Shown: positions 41,255 through 51,250 of the stretch, in pieces
How positions within the stretch are numbered: position 1 is the stretch's first letter
Layout: each line of letters begins with the position of its first letter
Assembly: GCF_022662175.1 (NCBI RefSeq)
Contig: NZ_JAKMCR010000003.1
Coordinates: 186,001 to 250,000 of the forward strand
Length of the DNA stretch: 64,000 nt
Direction: 5' to 3'
Source: Aestuariivivens marinum
GTDB taxonomy: Bacteria; Bacteroidota; Bacteroidia; Flavobacteriales; Flavobacteriaceae
Translations under genes and position numbers: made by a program
Notes under the pieces: generated by a model
What the model was told of the DNA's origin: nothing
What the model saw: the letters and a program-made list of their open reading frames with translations, nothing else
Databases searched by the model: none

Positions 41255-43681
41255 ATGCAGTTAAAGTTATTTGTATTTACTATTTTTTTAAGTGTTTTTT
41301 GGGGAGAAGCCCAGGAATTACAGATAAAAGGTAGTGTTAAAGACTCAAATAATAATTCTATAGCATTTGCAAACGTAGTTATAACTTCTTCATCAAAGAC
41401 CAACTTTACAGAAGGTACTACTACTGATGAGTATGGTCATTTTAAATTCAACCAATTGGTGTCAGGTATTTATAGTTTAGAGATTAGCTATCTTGGCTAT
41501 AAGACTGAAAATGTTAGTCTGGAATTAAAAAAGGATACAACGCTCCAAACTATTATTCTAGAGGAGGATCCTCAGCAATTAGAAGGGGTTACTGTTATTG
41601 CTAGAAGACCTACGGTAAAAAGATTAGTAGATCGATTGGTGTTTAATGTTGAAAACTCAACACTTTCCAATAACAATGTTTTGGATGTTTTAAAGCATAC
41701 TCCTGGGGTTATTGTTAGTGATGGTAAGATTACAGTAAAGCATTCAACACCTGTTATCTATATAAACGATAAAAGAATCCATTTGTCGATAAATGAAGTC
41801 CAACAGCTTTTAGAAGGCACTACAGCTACAAACTTAAAATCGGTTGAAGTCATAACAAATCCTCCTGCTAAATATGATGCTGAGGGTGGTGCTGTGATTA
41901 ATATAATTACCAGTAAGAATATCATTTCAGGATATAATGGTAGTGTTTTTGGTAACTATAAACAGGGTAGTGAGTTCCCTAAATATTTTTTTGGAACGAG
42001 TCATTTTTTAAAAACTAAAAAGTTAAACACATATATTAATTATAATATTAGCCCTAAAAAGGAGTATAGGGAAATTGAAGAGTATGTTAATTTTTTTGAT
42101 AATAACAATCAGGTTATTTCAAGTTGGTATAATGATGAAAATAAGGTACAGGAATATAGAAACCATAACATAAACGCCAATATTGATTATGAGTTTAATG
42201 ATAGTAATATTTTAAGCTTTTCTACCAATATTTTAGTTTCTCCAAGGGAAAATTCCAAAACAGTTGTAAAGTCGGTTACAGAAGTACTGGATGCTTTTAA
42301 AAATTTAGATTCCATTTTTGAAACATCCAATAATTCAGTATTGGAAACATTTAATTTTGCTTTTTCTTTAGATTATGTTCATCAATTTAAAAAGAAAGGC
42401 GAAAAACTTTCCATAAATATACATCATACAAATTTTGACTCTTCAAAATTTCAAGACGTAAATACAATTTATTCTTTTTCTAAAAATGGATCTCCTTTTA
42501 GGGAAAATAAATTTCAAACTTTTACAGATCAAATTATAAAATTAAATACAGGACAATTAGATTATATTCTACCCATTAATAGCACTACAGAATTTGAAGC
42601 TGGCATAAAAGTTTCCCATATTGATTCTAATAATGAAATCACTCAATATATATTTATAGATGAACAACGAGAAGAGGATTTGTTAAACTCAGATAACTTT
42701 TTGTATGATGAAGTTAATTATGCAGCTTATAATAGTTATTCTAAAGATTGGAAAGATTGGAGTTTAAAAACTGGGCTTCGGCTAGAGTATACAAGTTCAA
42801 AGGGTAATTCATTATCAAAAAATAAAGTAAATAAAAATGATTATTTAAGTTTTTTTCCTTCATTTTATTTGCTGAAAAAGATTAAAGATAAAGATGAGGT
42901 TTATATTAAATATAACAGACGTATATATAGACCAAGGTACAGTCAGTTGAATCCTTTTAAGTTTTTTTACAGCGATAATGTTTACACACAAGGAGATCCT
43001 AGTTTAAAGCCTGAAATTGATGATGTTTTTACTTTAGGTTATGCTTTAAACAAAAAATTTACATTTGAAGCTTACTATAGAAGCGAAAATAATCCAGCTT
43101 TAGAAATTGTTTTTCAGGATAATGAAAATAACAAACTAATTTATAAAAACACAAATATCGATAACAGTATCTCATATGGTTTAGATTTTTCCGCATATAC
43201 TAATGTGATAGATAAATGGAATCTATATGTTTTTTCTTCTTTATTTTATGATGATAATAATTTTTTCGTTTTAGGTAGTCCAAATTCTCTATATAGTAAT
43301 AGCCAGTGGGCGTTTTATGGTAATATGATAAATTATTTCACCTTTATGGAAGATAGAAGCTTGGAAATAAATTTGTCTTTGATATATCAATCCAAAACCG
43401 CAGATGCAGCATCATTAAATAGTGATCGTTTTGGAGTTGACTTTGATTTAAAGAAAATGCTTTGGGGCAACAGAGCTTATATAAGTGTTGGGATCAAAGA
43501 TATATTTAACAAATTAAATTATTCACAAATAACAAAATATTTAAACCAAGATATTTTTTTAAAATCAAATCAAGAAAACAGGCTTTTTGTTTTTGGGTTT
43601 AACTATAAGTTTGGAAACTTTAACTTGAAGGAATCTAAAAAAGAGATTGATATAGATGAAAGGGATAGATTAGGTAACTAA
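41255..43681 (+). CDS. TonB-dependent-receptor-like outer-membrane beta-barrel protein
   Basis: An 808-residue protein from MQLKLFVFTIFLSVFWGEAQ, whose first 20 residues form a signal peptide. A carboxypeptidase regulatory-like domain follows (KGSVKDSNNNSIAFANVVIT, TTDEYGHFKFNQL). Then comes a plug-type domain (NNNVLDVLKHTPGVIVSDG, VIYINDKRIHLS, VEVITNPPAKYDAEGG) and a barrel with IYRPRYSQLNPFKFFY and YTQGDPSLKPEIDD. The domain order matches the receptor at 1834-4272, but the loops differ strongly. There is no SusD gene. The last barrel strand (LFVFGFNYKFGNF) is followed by a charged tail, so the terminal-Phe rule is not met. Substrate unknown. Confidence 0.87.
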   Translation: MQLKLFVFTIFLSVFWGEAQELQIKGSVKDSNNNSIAFANVVITSSSKTNFTEGTTTDEYGHFKFNQLVSGIYSLEISYLGYKTENVSLELKKDTTLQTIILEEDPQQLEGVTVIARRPTVKRLVDRLVFNVENSTLSNNNVLDVLKHTPGVIVSDGKITVKHSTPVIYINDKRIHLSINEVQQLLEGTTATNLKSVEVITNPPAKYDAEGGAVINIITSKNIISGYNGSVFGNYKQGSEFPKYFFGTSHFLKTKKLNTYINYNISPKKEYREIEEYVNFFDNNNQVISSWYNDENKVQEYRNHNINANIDYEFNDSNILSFSTNILVSPRENSKTVVKSVTEVLDAFKNLDSIFETSNNSVLETFNFAFSLDYVHQFKKKGEKLSINIHHTNFDSSKFQDVNTIYSFSKNGSPFRENKFQTFTDQIIKLNTGQLDYILPINSTTEFEAGIKVSHIDSNNEITQYIFIDEQREEDLLNSDNFLYDEVNYAAYNSYSKDWKDWSLKTGLRLEYTSSKGNSLSKNKVNKNDYLSFFPSFYLLKKIKDKDEVYIKYNRRIYRPRYSQLNPFKFFYSDNVYTQGDPSLKPEIDDVFTLGYALNKKFTFEAYYRSENNPALEIVFQDNENNKLIYKNTNIDNSISYGLDFSAYTNVIDKWNLYVFSSLFYDDNNFFVLGSPNSLYSNSQWAFYGNMINYFTFMEDRSLEINLSLIYQSKTADAASLNSDRFGVDFDLKKMLWGNRAYISVGIKDIFNKLNYSQITKYLNQDIFLKSNQENRLFVFGFNYKFGNFNLKESKKEIDIDERDRLGN

Positions 43682-44217
43682 AAATACTGTTTAATTTTAT
43701 CCCAAAAGTTTTTTGGAGACATTTTAAATTCCTCTTCAAATTCTTCCATTGATTTATTGGCCTCATTAATTTTGTTAAACATTTTTGCTCTTAGCAAATA
43801 TATTGAGGGAATAACTATTGCCATAATAGGTATCATGTAAATCAATTGGAATTCATCAATATACTGATTATCATCATTAAATATGCTGAATATTTGATAT
43901 AGGTACATCGTGATCGGAACTAGTAACGTGTGGTACCACCAATGTTTACATGTAAAAAACCAAATAAAAATTAAAAGCAATGGAACAGCTTTGCTAAAAA
44001 CAAAATACATGGCATTATTAGCACTTTCAAAATAGCCGCTGTTGTAAGTAAATAAAAAAGTGTCCCAGATTTGTGTATCTGGAACACTTTCGTGTAAGTA
44101 ATAAAGATAAGGCGAAATAGCTATAATAGTAGCTATAACACTTCCTAACAATAAATTTTTTTTATCTATTCGTTGGAAGTTTCGCGTTTCTTTCAATTTT
44201 TGCTGTTTGTTGTCCAT
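43678..44217 (-). CDS. Polytopic membrane protein, unknown function
   Basis: A 179-residue protein with four hydrophobic segments near 25-45, 70-86, 90-110 and 128-150 (for example LLLGSVIATIIAISPYLYYL, AVPLLLIFIWFFTCKHWWYH). It has a charged C-terminal tail (EEFEEEFKMSPKNFWDKIKQ). The stop overlaps that of the converging receptor gene by 4 bases. Its first 56 bases overlap, in another frame, a short signal-peptide-bearing open frame just upstream. No family was recognised. Confidence 0.72.
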   Translation of the reverse strand: MDNKQQKLKETRNFQRIDKKNLLLGSVIATIIAISPYLYYLHESVPDTQIWDTFLFTYNSGYFESANNAMYFVFSKAVPLLLIFIWFFTCKHWWYHTLLVPITMYLYQIFSIFNDDNQYIDEFQLIYMIPIMAIVIPSIYLLRAKMFNKINEANKSMEEFEEEFKMSPKNFWDKIKQYF

Positions 44218-44302
44218 CTACATTATATTGTGTAGCTGTTTGAGCTAAGAACAACATGCCGCCAAATATGGCAAGTGCGATTACATACTTTTTAGTTTTC
44301 AT
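44162..44302 (-). CDS. Possible 46-residue secreted peptide overlapping the membrane protein gene
   Basis: The open frame starts MKTKKYVIALAIFGGMLFLA with a good signal sequence, then QTATQYNVDGQQTAKIERNA and a basic end. It overlaps the start of the 179-residue membrane protein gene by 56 bases in another frame, which would allow coupled translation. It is the only signal-like open frame between that gene and the 44303-44484 gap. It may be real or chance. Confidence 0.45.
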   Translation of the reverse strand: MKTKKYVIALAIFGGMLFLAQTATQYNVDGQQTAKIERNAKLPTNR

Positions 44303-44484
44303 AATAATAGGGATTAATTAATTAATATATCCCAAATGTAATCACTAACTATTCTTAAAATTTAGTCAAAATGTTAAAAAAATGTTAAAAACATCAATTT
44401 TCCATTTTTTGATTACGGTTAATCCGTAAACACTTAAAGCTGGGGCATAAGTTGTTGTTTATAAAGCTCAATACGATTTTAGGG

Positions 44485-44892
44485 TTAATAATTTAATTTT
44501 ATAATTCTTTTGTTTTTTGATGCCATTTTAATTTCAATAGTATTAAAACCGTCGGGAATAATACTATCTATTTTATCTGGCCATTCAATGAATATCCAAG
44601 CATCTGAATTTATATAATCTTCAATTCCAAAATTATAAGCTTCCTCAATGTCTTTAATTCTGTAGAGATCAAAATGATATATTGTTTCATTATTTGATTT
44701 GTATTCATTCACGATTGAAAATGTAGGGCTGCTTACTTCATCTTTGCTTCCCAAAGCTTTTACTAAAGATTTTATCAATGTTGTTTTGCCGCTGCCCATT
44801 TCACCTCGGAAAAGCAATACTTTAAAATTTGTAAGCTTTAACAACTCATTAGCAACATTTTCTACCTGATTCAGGCCATAAACTATTTCCAA
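44485..44892 (-). CDS. tsaE: tRNA threonylcarbamoyladenosine biosynthesis ATPase TsaE
   Basis: A small ATPase required with TsaB, TsaC and TsaD for t6A37 in ANN-reading tRNAs. The 135-residue protein has the Walker A motif FRGEMGSGKTTLIKSL (28-43), the Thr/Ser switch block EVSSPTFSIVNEY (about 73-85), HFDLYRIKDIEEAYNFGIED and the closing FIEWPDKI. Length is normal. It lies downstream of porX on the same strand with a 93-base gap. Confidence 0.95.
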   Translation of the reverse strand: MEIVYGLNQVENVANELLKLTNFKVLLFRGEMGSGKTTLIKSLVKALGSKDEVSSPTFSIVNEYKSNNETIYHFDLYRIKDIEEAYNFGIEDYINSDAWIFIEWPDKIDSIIPDGFNTIEIKMASKNKRIIKLNY

Positions 44893-44985
44893 TTTAAACT
44901 TAAATTTATATGCAATATTAGTAATAAAATTTAAAAAAACCTAAAAAAACATGTATTTCATCGGTAATATATGCTTTTTATGGAT

Positions 44986-46533
44986 TTATTTAGGTTCAAA
45001 AACAACAAAAGGAATAATCATTTCTTCTAATGAAACACCACCGTGCTGATATGTATTTTTATAGTAACTCACATAATGATTGTAATTGTTTGGATAAGCA
45101 AAAAATAAATCGCCTTTTGCAAAAATATATGAGCTACTCATATTTATAGAAGGGAGATGGATGTTTTTGGGGTTTTTAGATTCAAATACATCTTTAGAAT
45201 CATAAGTTAAGCTTCTGCCTGTTTTATAGCGTAAATTTAAACTGGTATCTCGATCACCGATAACTTTAGAAGGATTTTTTACATTAATTGTTCCATGATC
45301 TGTAGTTAGTATTAGTTTAAAACCTATTTGTTGAGCTAACTGAATCATTTCAAGCAAGGGGGAATTTTTAAACCAACTATAAGTTAACGACCTATAAGCC
45401 TTGTCGTTTGATGCAAGTTCTTTTACAACCTCCATTTCGGTTTTAGAATGCGATAACATGTCAACAAAATTGTAAACCACAACAGTTAAATCATTGTTTT
45501 TAAGTGAATTAAAGTTATCAACTAAGCGTTTTCCCGATTTTAAATTAGTTATTTTATGGTATTCATAATTTAAGTGATTTAAACCAAGGCGTTTCATTTG
45601 GGTTTGTAAAAATTCCGCTTCAAATAAATTTTTTCCACCGTCATCAGTATCGTTCTTCCAATAATTTGGAAATAATTTTTCCATATCCCTGGGCATTAAC
45701 CCAGAAAAAATAGCATTTCTGGCATATTGGGTAGCTGTAGGTAAAATGCTATAGAAGGCCTCTTCCTTTTCCTTTTTGTAATAGTTGCTAATGATTGGCT
45801 CTAGGGATTTCCACTGGTCATAACGTAAATTATCAATAACTATAAGAAGCGTGGGCTGTTTTTTGCTAATTTCCGGCACGATACACTCTTTAAAAAGTGT
45901 ATGGGACATTATTGGTGAATCTGTATTGGATTGAAACCAACTTTCATAATTTTTATCAATAAACTTGCCGAATTGAATGTTTGCTTCGGTTTTTTGAGAC
46001 TCTAAAATTTCAAACATACTTGCATCTTCAATATCTTCCAATTGAATTTCCCAATAAATTAACTTTTGGTATAAACTTGCCCATGCATCATGTGAGTTTA
46101 CCATGGCCATATCCATAGCTATTTTTCTAAATTCTTGTTGATAGTTTGAAGTCGTTTTTTCTGAAACCAATCTAGAATGATCTAAATTCTTTTTTAGACT
46201 TAGCAATATTTGGTTTGGATTTACTGGCTTGATAAGATAATCTGCTATTTTATTACCAATAGCTTCCTCCATAATGTATTCTTCTTCACTTTTGGTAATC
46301 ATAACAACAGGAAGATTGGCTTGCTTTTCTTTAATTTCATTTAGAGTTTCTAAACCAGTAAGCCCAGGCATGTTTTCATCTAAGAAAACGATATCAAAAT
46401 TTTGCTCATCAAGTACTTCAATAGCCTCCCTTCCGCTATTACACTTGGAAACTTTATAATTTTTTTGCTCCAAAAATAAAATATGGGGCTTTAATAAATC
46501 AATCTCATCATCAACCCAAAGTATATTTATCAT
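44986..46533 (-). CDS. porX: PorX-type response regulator with PglZ domain (type IX secretion control)
   Basis: A 515-residue two-domain protein. Residues 1-120 are a receiver (acidic pair D8-D9, phospho-acceptor D52 in FLDENMPGLTG, Lys in YLIKPVNP). The rest is a PglZ/alkaline-phosphatase-like domain (LLIVIDNLRYDQWKSLEPII, LTTDHGTINVKNP, QHGGVSLEEMIIPFVVF). PorX in Porphyromonas and Flavobacterium controls type IX secretion and gliding, together with a PorY kinase and an ECF sigma factor. The PglZ part of PorX is a zinc phosphodiesterase acting on cyclic oligonucleotides in the studied protein. There is no kinase gene beside it. Confidence 0.93.
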   Translation of the reverse strand: MINILWVDDEIDLLKPHILFLEQKNYKVSKCNSGREAIEVLDEQNFDIVFLDENMPGLTGLETLNEIKEKQANLPVVMITKSEEEYIMEEAIGNKIADYLIKPVNPNQILLSLKKNLDHSRLVSEKTTSNYQQEFRKIAMDMAMVNSHDAWASLYQKLIYWEIQLEDIEDASMFEILESQKTEANIQFGKFIDKNYESWFQSNTDSPIMSHTLFKECIVPEISKKQPTLLIVIDNLRYDQWKSLEPIISNYYKKEKEEAFYSILPTATQYARNAIFSGLMPRDMEKLFPNYWKNDTDDGGKNLFEAEFLQTQMKRLGLNHLNYEYHKITNLKSGKRLVDNFNSLKNNDLTVVVYNFVDMLSHSKTEMEVVKELASNDKAYRSLTYSWFKNSPLLEMIQLAQQIGFKLILTTDHGTINVKNPSKVIGDRDTSLNLRYKTGRSLTYDSKDVFESKNPKNIHLPSINMSSSYIFAKGDLFFAYPNNYNHYVSYYKNTYQHGGVSLEEMIIPFVVFEPK

Positions 46534-46623
46534 ATTATTTATATTTTAAATGTATCAGAAATTTCAAATAATCAATTTCTAATTAATTTATATTTGTAAA
46601 CAGTTAATTTAAAAACTTAAAGT

Positions 46624-47838
46624 TTGAATAAACTTAAAATATTAAACGATCCAATTTACGGATTTATTACCATACCAAATTCGTTAATCTTTGATTTAAT
46701 TCAGCACAAATACTTTCAACGGTTAAGGCGAATAACCCAAATGGGAATGTCTTATTTGGTGTATCCTGGTGCTCACCATACAAGGTTTCATCATGCTATT
46801 GGTTGTGTGCACCTCATGCAGAAAGCTGTTAATGTACTTCGTTTTAAGGGAGTTACAATATCTGAAGATGAGGAAGAAGGTTTATATGTTGCAATTTTAT
46901 TGCATGATATTGGTCATGGTCCTTTTTCACATGCTATGGAGCATAGTATTGTAAATGGCATTTCCCATGAAGGTATTTCCCTGTTGTTTATGCAGGAGCT
47001 GAACGAAGAATTTAACTCAAATTTAACGCTGGCCATTCAAATATTTAAAGGTGAATACCCAAGGAAATTTATGTGCCAATTGGTTTCAGGGCAGTTAGAT
47101 ATGGACAGATCAGATTATCTAAAACGAGATAGTTTTTATACAGGTGTTGCTGAAGGTAATATTAACAGTGAACGATTAATTACAATGTTAAATGTTGTAA
47201 ATGATGAACTTGTTGTAGAAGAGAAAGGTATTTATAGTGTTGAAAAATTTTTGATTGCCAGACGGTTTATGTATTGGCAAGTATATTTACATAAAACAGG
47301 GTTGGTAGCCGAACAATTATTGATTAGGGTGTTAAAACGAGCTAAAGAATTGACAAAAAAAGGGATAAGATTACCTTCTAGTCAAGCCTTAACGTTTTTC
47401 TTAGAAAATGATATCTTGCATGAGGATTTTAACAGTTCAACTTTGCAAATTTTTGCACAATTAGATGATTTTGATGTTATTTCTGCCATGAAGGAATGGC
47501 AGTGCCATAATGATTTTGTTCTGAGTAAACTATGCAATATGATTATTAACAGAAACTTACTAAAAATTAAGATAAAAAATAAGCCAATTAAATTACCATC
47601 CTTGACTAAAGAAATAGAAATGTTTACCCAAACAAATCAAGTTTCGGAAGCTGAAGCTGAATATTTTGTTTTTACTGGAGAAGTTTCCAATCAAGCTTAT
47701 GAGCCTAAAAACAAGAAGATCAATATTTTGTTTAAATCTGGTAAAATTCAAAACATTGATATGGTATCAGATCAACTTAATTTAAAACCACTATCTAAAA
47801 CAGTAACTAAGTATTATATTTGCTATCCAAAAGAATAG
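46624..47838 (+). CDS. HD-domain phosphohydrolase (dGTPase-like)
   Basis: A 404-residue metal-dependent hydrolase. It begins at TTG with MNKLKILNDPIYGFITIPNS; no ATG occurs before residue 41, and the conserved opening DPIYGFI demands this start. The metal and phosphate site comprises FHHAIGCVHLMQKA, LLHDIGHGPFSHAMEH (HD near 95) and SGQLDMDRSDYLKRDSFYTG, typical of SAMHD1/YdhJ-type proteins. The substrate is unknown; dNTPs or nucleotides are likely for the family. It is divergent from porX with a 90-base gap. Confidence 0.88.
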   Translation: MNKLKILNDPIYGFITIPNSLIFDLIQHKYFQRLRRITQMGMSYLVYPGAHHTRFHHAIGCVHLMQKAVNVLRFKGVTISEDEEEGLYVAILLHDIGHGPFSHAMEHSIVNGISHEGISLLFMQELNEEFNSNLTLAIQIFKGEYPRKFMCQLVSGQLDMDRSDYLKRDSFYTGVAEGNINSERLITMLNVVNDELVVEEKGIYSVEKFLIARRFMYWQVYLHKTGLVAEQLLIRVLKRAKELTKKGIRLPSSQALTFFLENDILHEDFNSSTLQIFAQLDDFDVISAMKEWQCHNDFVLSKLCNMIINRNLLKIKIKNKPIKLPSLTKEIEMFTQTNQVSEAEAEYFVFTGEVSNQAYEPKNKKINILFKSGKIQNIDMVSDQLNLKPLSKTVTKYYICYPKE

Positions 47839-47900
47839 ATTGTTTATCCAATTGCATTTCATCAATTAGAACAGGACGCAATACTTTGTTACATTTTTCA

Positions 47901-47908
47901 TATTTTTG
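47901..47908 (+). promoter_or_regulatory. Putative -7 box for the lpx cluster
   Basis: TATTTTTG, 34 bases before the lpxD GTG. A TTTG at 47885-47888 is too close to be the -33 element, so only the -7 box is supported. Confidence 0.4.
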
Positions 47909-47942
47909 CGGAAATTAAATCAAAACCAACAAACTAAAACGT

Positions 47943-48971
47943 GTGAAATTTACAGCACAACAAATAGCAGAAATTTTAGAAGGAGATGTTGTAGGAAATG
48001 CTGAAGTTGAAGTTTCTAAACTTTCTAAAATAGAAGAGGGCACCGAAGGGTCTTTAACATTTCTAGCAAATCCGAAGTATACACAATACATTTATTCTAC
48101 CAAAGCTTCTATAGCTATTGTAAACAAAACATTCAAACCAGAATATAATGTTGGCGCTACCCTTATAAAAGTAGACGATGCGTATTCGGCATTTTCAAAG
48201 GTATTGGAATATTACAACTTAGTAAAACTTAATAAAAGTGGTATTGAACAACCATCTTTTATTTCGGAAACTTCTAGTTATGGGGCCAATGTATACATTG
48301 GCGCATTTTCTTATATAGGGGATAATGTCATTTTAGGTGAAAACGTAAAAATTTACCCCAATGCATATATAGGAGATAATGTTACAGTTGGGGACAATAC
48401 TATAATTTTTTCAGGTTCTAAAATTTATTCTGAATGTGTTATAGGAAGTCATTGTGTAATCAACTCTGGAGCTATAATTGGAGCAGATGGTTTTGGTTTT
48501 TCTCCAAATGAAAATGGTGAATATATAAAAGTTCCCCAAACAGGTAATGTTATTTTAGAAGATTTCGTAGACATTGGGGCTGCTACAACTATTGATAGAG
48601 CAACTTTAGGGTCTACTATTATAAGAAGAGGGGTCAAACTGGACAACCAAATTCAAATAGCGCATAATGTTGAAATTGGAAAAAATACTGTTATTGCAGC
48701 CCAAACAGGAATTGCTGGCTCCACTAAGATCGGTGAAAATTGCCAAATAGGAGGGCAGGTTGGAATAGTTGGGCACATTTCGATTGGTAATAATGTAAAG
48801 ATACAAGCACAATCGGGTATTATACGAAATGTAAAAGATAATGAGGTACTTCAGGGTTCTCCAGCACTAGGTTATAATGACTATAACAAATCGTATGTTC
48901 ATTTTAAAAACTTACCTAAGATTGTAAAAAATATTAATGATATAGATAAAAAATTGAATGGGAATAGTTAG
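47943..48971 (+). CDS. lpxD: UDP-3-O-acylglucosamine N-acyltransferase
   Basis: The third committed step of lipid A synthesis, adding the N-linked 3-hydroxyacyl chain. The 342-residue protein starts at GTG ([20 protein letters not shown]). An N-terminal uridine-binding domain (1-100) is followed by left-handed helix hexapeptide repeats ([10 protein letters not shown] and similar, about 110-310). The catalytic His is H241 in [34 protein letters not shown] is a family signature. It overlaps lpxC-fabZ by 14 bases, so the two are coupled. Confidence 0.96.
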   Translation: MKFTAQQIAEILEGDVVGNAEVEVSKLSKIEEGTEGSLTFLANPKYTQYIYSTKASIAIVNKTFKPEYNVGATLIKVDDAYSAFSKVLEYYNLVKLNKSGIEQPSFISETSSYGANVYIGAFSYIGDNVILGENVKIYPNAYIGDNVTVGDNTIIFSGSKIYSECVIGSHCVINSGAIIGADGFGFSPNENGEYIKVPQTGNVILEDFVDIGAATTIDRATLGSTIIRRGVKLDNQIQIAHNVEIGKNTVIAAQTGIAGSTKIGENCQIGGQVGIVGHISIGNNVKIQAQSGIIRNVKDNEVLQGSPALGYNDYNKSYVHFKNLPKIVKNINDIDKKLNGNS

Positions 48972-50364
48972 TACGGAAACCAAACAAAAAACTATAAAAA
49001 AAGAAATTTCCTTAACAGGGGTGGGTTTACATACTGGAAAGGATGTAACATTAACTTTTAAATCTGCTCCTGCAAATTCTGGCTTATCCTTTAAGCGCGT
49101 CGACTTAGAAGGTGCTCCAGTTATTGAAGCTAATGCCAGTTATGTAACCAATACTCAGCGAGGTACATGTTTGGAGAAAAACGGTGTTACAATACAAACA
49201 TCAGAACATGTTTTGGCAGCATTGGTAGGATTAGATATTGACAATGCTATTATTGAGCTTAATGAGTCCGAACCTCCTATCATGGATGGTTCTTCTAAGT
49301 TCTTTGTTGAGGCTTTGGAAAAAGCCGGTATTGTAGAACTTGATGCTTTTAGGGAAGAGTTTGTAGTTACCGAAATAGTTTCGTATACCGATGAGGAAAC
49401 AGGGAGTGAAATTTTAATCATGCCCGCCAAAGAATATCAAATAACTACTATGGTAGATTTTGGCACTAAAGTGTTGGGTACCCAAAATGCTACTCTAAAT
49501 AACATTTCAGATTTTAAAAAAGACATTTCAAACTCTCGAACATTTAGTTTTTTGCATGAGATTGAAATGTTGCTGGAAAATGGGTTAATAAAAGGTGGCG
49601 ACTTAAACAATGCCATTGTTTATGTAGACAAACCTCTATCCCCTGAAACTATGAACAAGTTAAGAGTGGCTTTTAAAAAAGACAATATTGCTGTTAAGCC
49701 TAACGGGATACTTGATAATTTAACTTTGCATCATCCTAATGAAGCTGCTCGACATAAATTATTAGATGTACTTGGTGATTTGGCATTAATAGGGACTCGT
49801 ATAAGAGGCAAGGTTATAGCCAATAAACCAGGACATTTTGTAAATACCCAATTTGCAAAAAAACTGTCTAAGATTATTAAGAACGAAAGGCGCAATAATG
49901 TTCCAAATATAGATTTGAATCAAGCGCCCTTGATGGATGTCACACAAATCATGGCCATGTTGCCTCATAGACAACCTTTTTTATTAATTGATAAAGTTTT
50001 TGAGCTTACTGAAAACTATGTAACAGCTACTAAGAATGTCACTATGAACGAAGAGTTCTTTAGAGGACATTTTCCAGGAGCTCCGGTAATGCCTGGAGTA
50101 CTGATTGTGGAAGCTATGGCCCAAACAGGTGGGATATTGGTGTTGAACACAGTACCTGATCCAGAAAATTATTTAACTTTTTTCATGAAAATGGATAATG
50201 TTAAATTCAAGCAAAAAGTAATGCCTGGTGATACTTTGATTTTTAAATGCTCTTTAATTACTCCAATTCGTAGGGGTATTTGCCACATGCAAGGTTATGC
50301 TTATGCTAATGGAAAATTATGTGCTGAAGCAGAACTAATGGCTCAAATCACTAAAGTTAAATAA
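48958..50364 (+). CDS. lpxC-fabZ: Bifunctional LpxC deacetylase / FabZ dehydratase fusion
   Basis: A 468-residue fusion, the usual form in Bacteroidota. The N-terminal part (about 1-310) is LpxC, which deacetylates UDP-3-O-acyl-GlcNAc: [18 protein letters not shown], a zinc His at 84 ([17 protein letters not shown]), [12 protein letters not shown], and a second zinc block [20 protein letters not shown]. The C-terminal part is FabZ, 3-hydroxyacyl-ACP dehydratase: [19 protein letters not shown], catalytic His371 ([13 protein letters not shown]) and Glu385 ([11 protein letters not shown]). One protein thus meets both uses of 3-hydroxyacyl-ACP. Confidence 0.97.
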   Translation: MGIVSTETKQKTIKKEISLTGVGLHTGKDVTLTFKSAPANSGLSFKRVDLEGAPVIEANASYVTNTQRGTCLEKNGVTIQTSEHVLAALVGLDIDNAIIELNESEPPIMDGSSKFFVEALEKAGIVELDAFREEFVVTEIVSYTDEETGSEILIMPAKEYQITTMVDFGTKVLGTQNATLNNISDFKKDISNSRTFSFLHEIEMLLENGLIKGGDLNNAIVYVDKPLSPETMNKLRVAFKKDNIAVKPNGILDNLTLHHPNEAARHKLLDVLGDLALIGTRIRGKVIANKPGHFVNTQFAKKLSKIIKNERRNNVPNIDLNQAPLMDVTQIMAMLPHRQPFLLIDKVFELTENYVTATKNVTMNEEFFRGHFPGAPVMPGVLIVEAMAQTGGILVLNTVPDPENYLTFFMKMDNVKFKQKVMPGDTLIFKCSLITPIRRGICHMQGYAYANGKLCAEAELMAQITKVK

Positions 50365-50459
50365 ATTATGTAGCGAGTAATTTTAGAACTCACATGAATT
50401 TTTTTGTTTAAAATTCCAAGAGCACATTATTTACATATTTATTAAAATAAAACACAAAA

Positions 50460-51245
50460 ATGAATCAACCTTTAGCATACGTACACCCTGGAGCAAAAAT
50501 TGCAAAAAATGTGGTAATAGAACCCTTCACTACCATACATAATAATGTTAAAATAGGCGAGGGCACTTGGATTGGCAGTAATGTTACTATTATGGAAGGT
50601 GCTCGCATAGGTAAAAATTGTAATATTTTCCCTGGAGCTGTTATATCTGCTGTACCACAGGATTTAAAATATAACGATGAAGAAACTACTGTTGAAATTG
50701 GTGATAATGTAACTATACGTGAATGTGTTACCATAAATAGGGGAACTGCAGATCGTATGAAAACAGTTATTGGTAATAATTGCTTAATCATGGCTTATTG
50801 CCATATTGCCCATGACTGTATAGTGGGTAATAATTGTATTTTTTCCAATAACAGTACATTGGCAGGACACATTACCATTGGTGATTATGTGGTTTTGGCG
50901 GGTATGACGGCTGTTCATCAATTTTGTTCCATTGGTAATCACGCCTTTGTAACAGGTGGATCTTTAGTTAGAAAAGATGTGCCTCCTTATGTAAAAGCGG
51001 CAAGAGAACCATTGTCTTATGTCGGTATCAATTCTGTTGGACTGAGAAGAAGGGGGTTTACTTCGGATAAGATAAGGGAAATACAGAATATTTTTAGAAT
51101 ACTTTATCAAAAAAACTACAATAACACACAAGCTTCAGAAATCATTGAAGCTGAAATGGAAGCCACTCCAGAGCGTGATGAAATTTTACAATTCATTAAA
51201 AACTCTCATCGTGGTATTATGAAAGGATATTTTAAATCAAATTAA
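50460..51245 (+). CDS. lpxA: Acyl-ACP--UDP-N-acetylglucosamine O-acyltransferase
   Basis: The first step of lipid A synthesis, moving a 3-hydroxyacyl chain from ACP to UDP-GlcNAc. The 261-residue trimer-forming protein begins with hexapeptide repeats (IAKNVVIEPFTTIHNNVKIG). The catalytic His118 lies in MAYCHIAHDCIVGN, and GHITIGDYVVLAGMTAVHQF and PPYVKAAREPLSYVGINSVG are LpxA signatures. A helical C-terminal part follows. A 95-base gap separates it from lpxC-fabZ; efp follows after 5 bases. Confidence 0.97.
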   Translation: MNQPLAYVHPGAKIAKNVVIEPFTTIHNNVKIGEGTWIGSNVTIMEGARIGKNCNIFPGAVISAVPQDLKYNDEETTVEIGDNVTIRECVTINRGTADRMKTVIGNNCLIMAYCHIAHDCIVGNNCIFSNNSTLAGHITIGDYVVLAGMTAVHQFCSIGNHAFVTGGSLVRKDVPPYVKAAREPLSYVGINSVGLRRRGFTSDKIREIQNIFRILYQKNYNNTQASEIIEAEMEATPERDEILQFIKNSHRGIMKGYFKSN

Positions 51246-51250
51246 TTATA

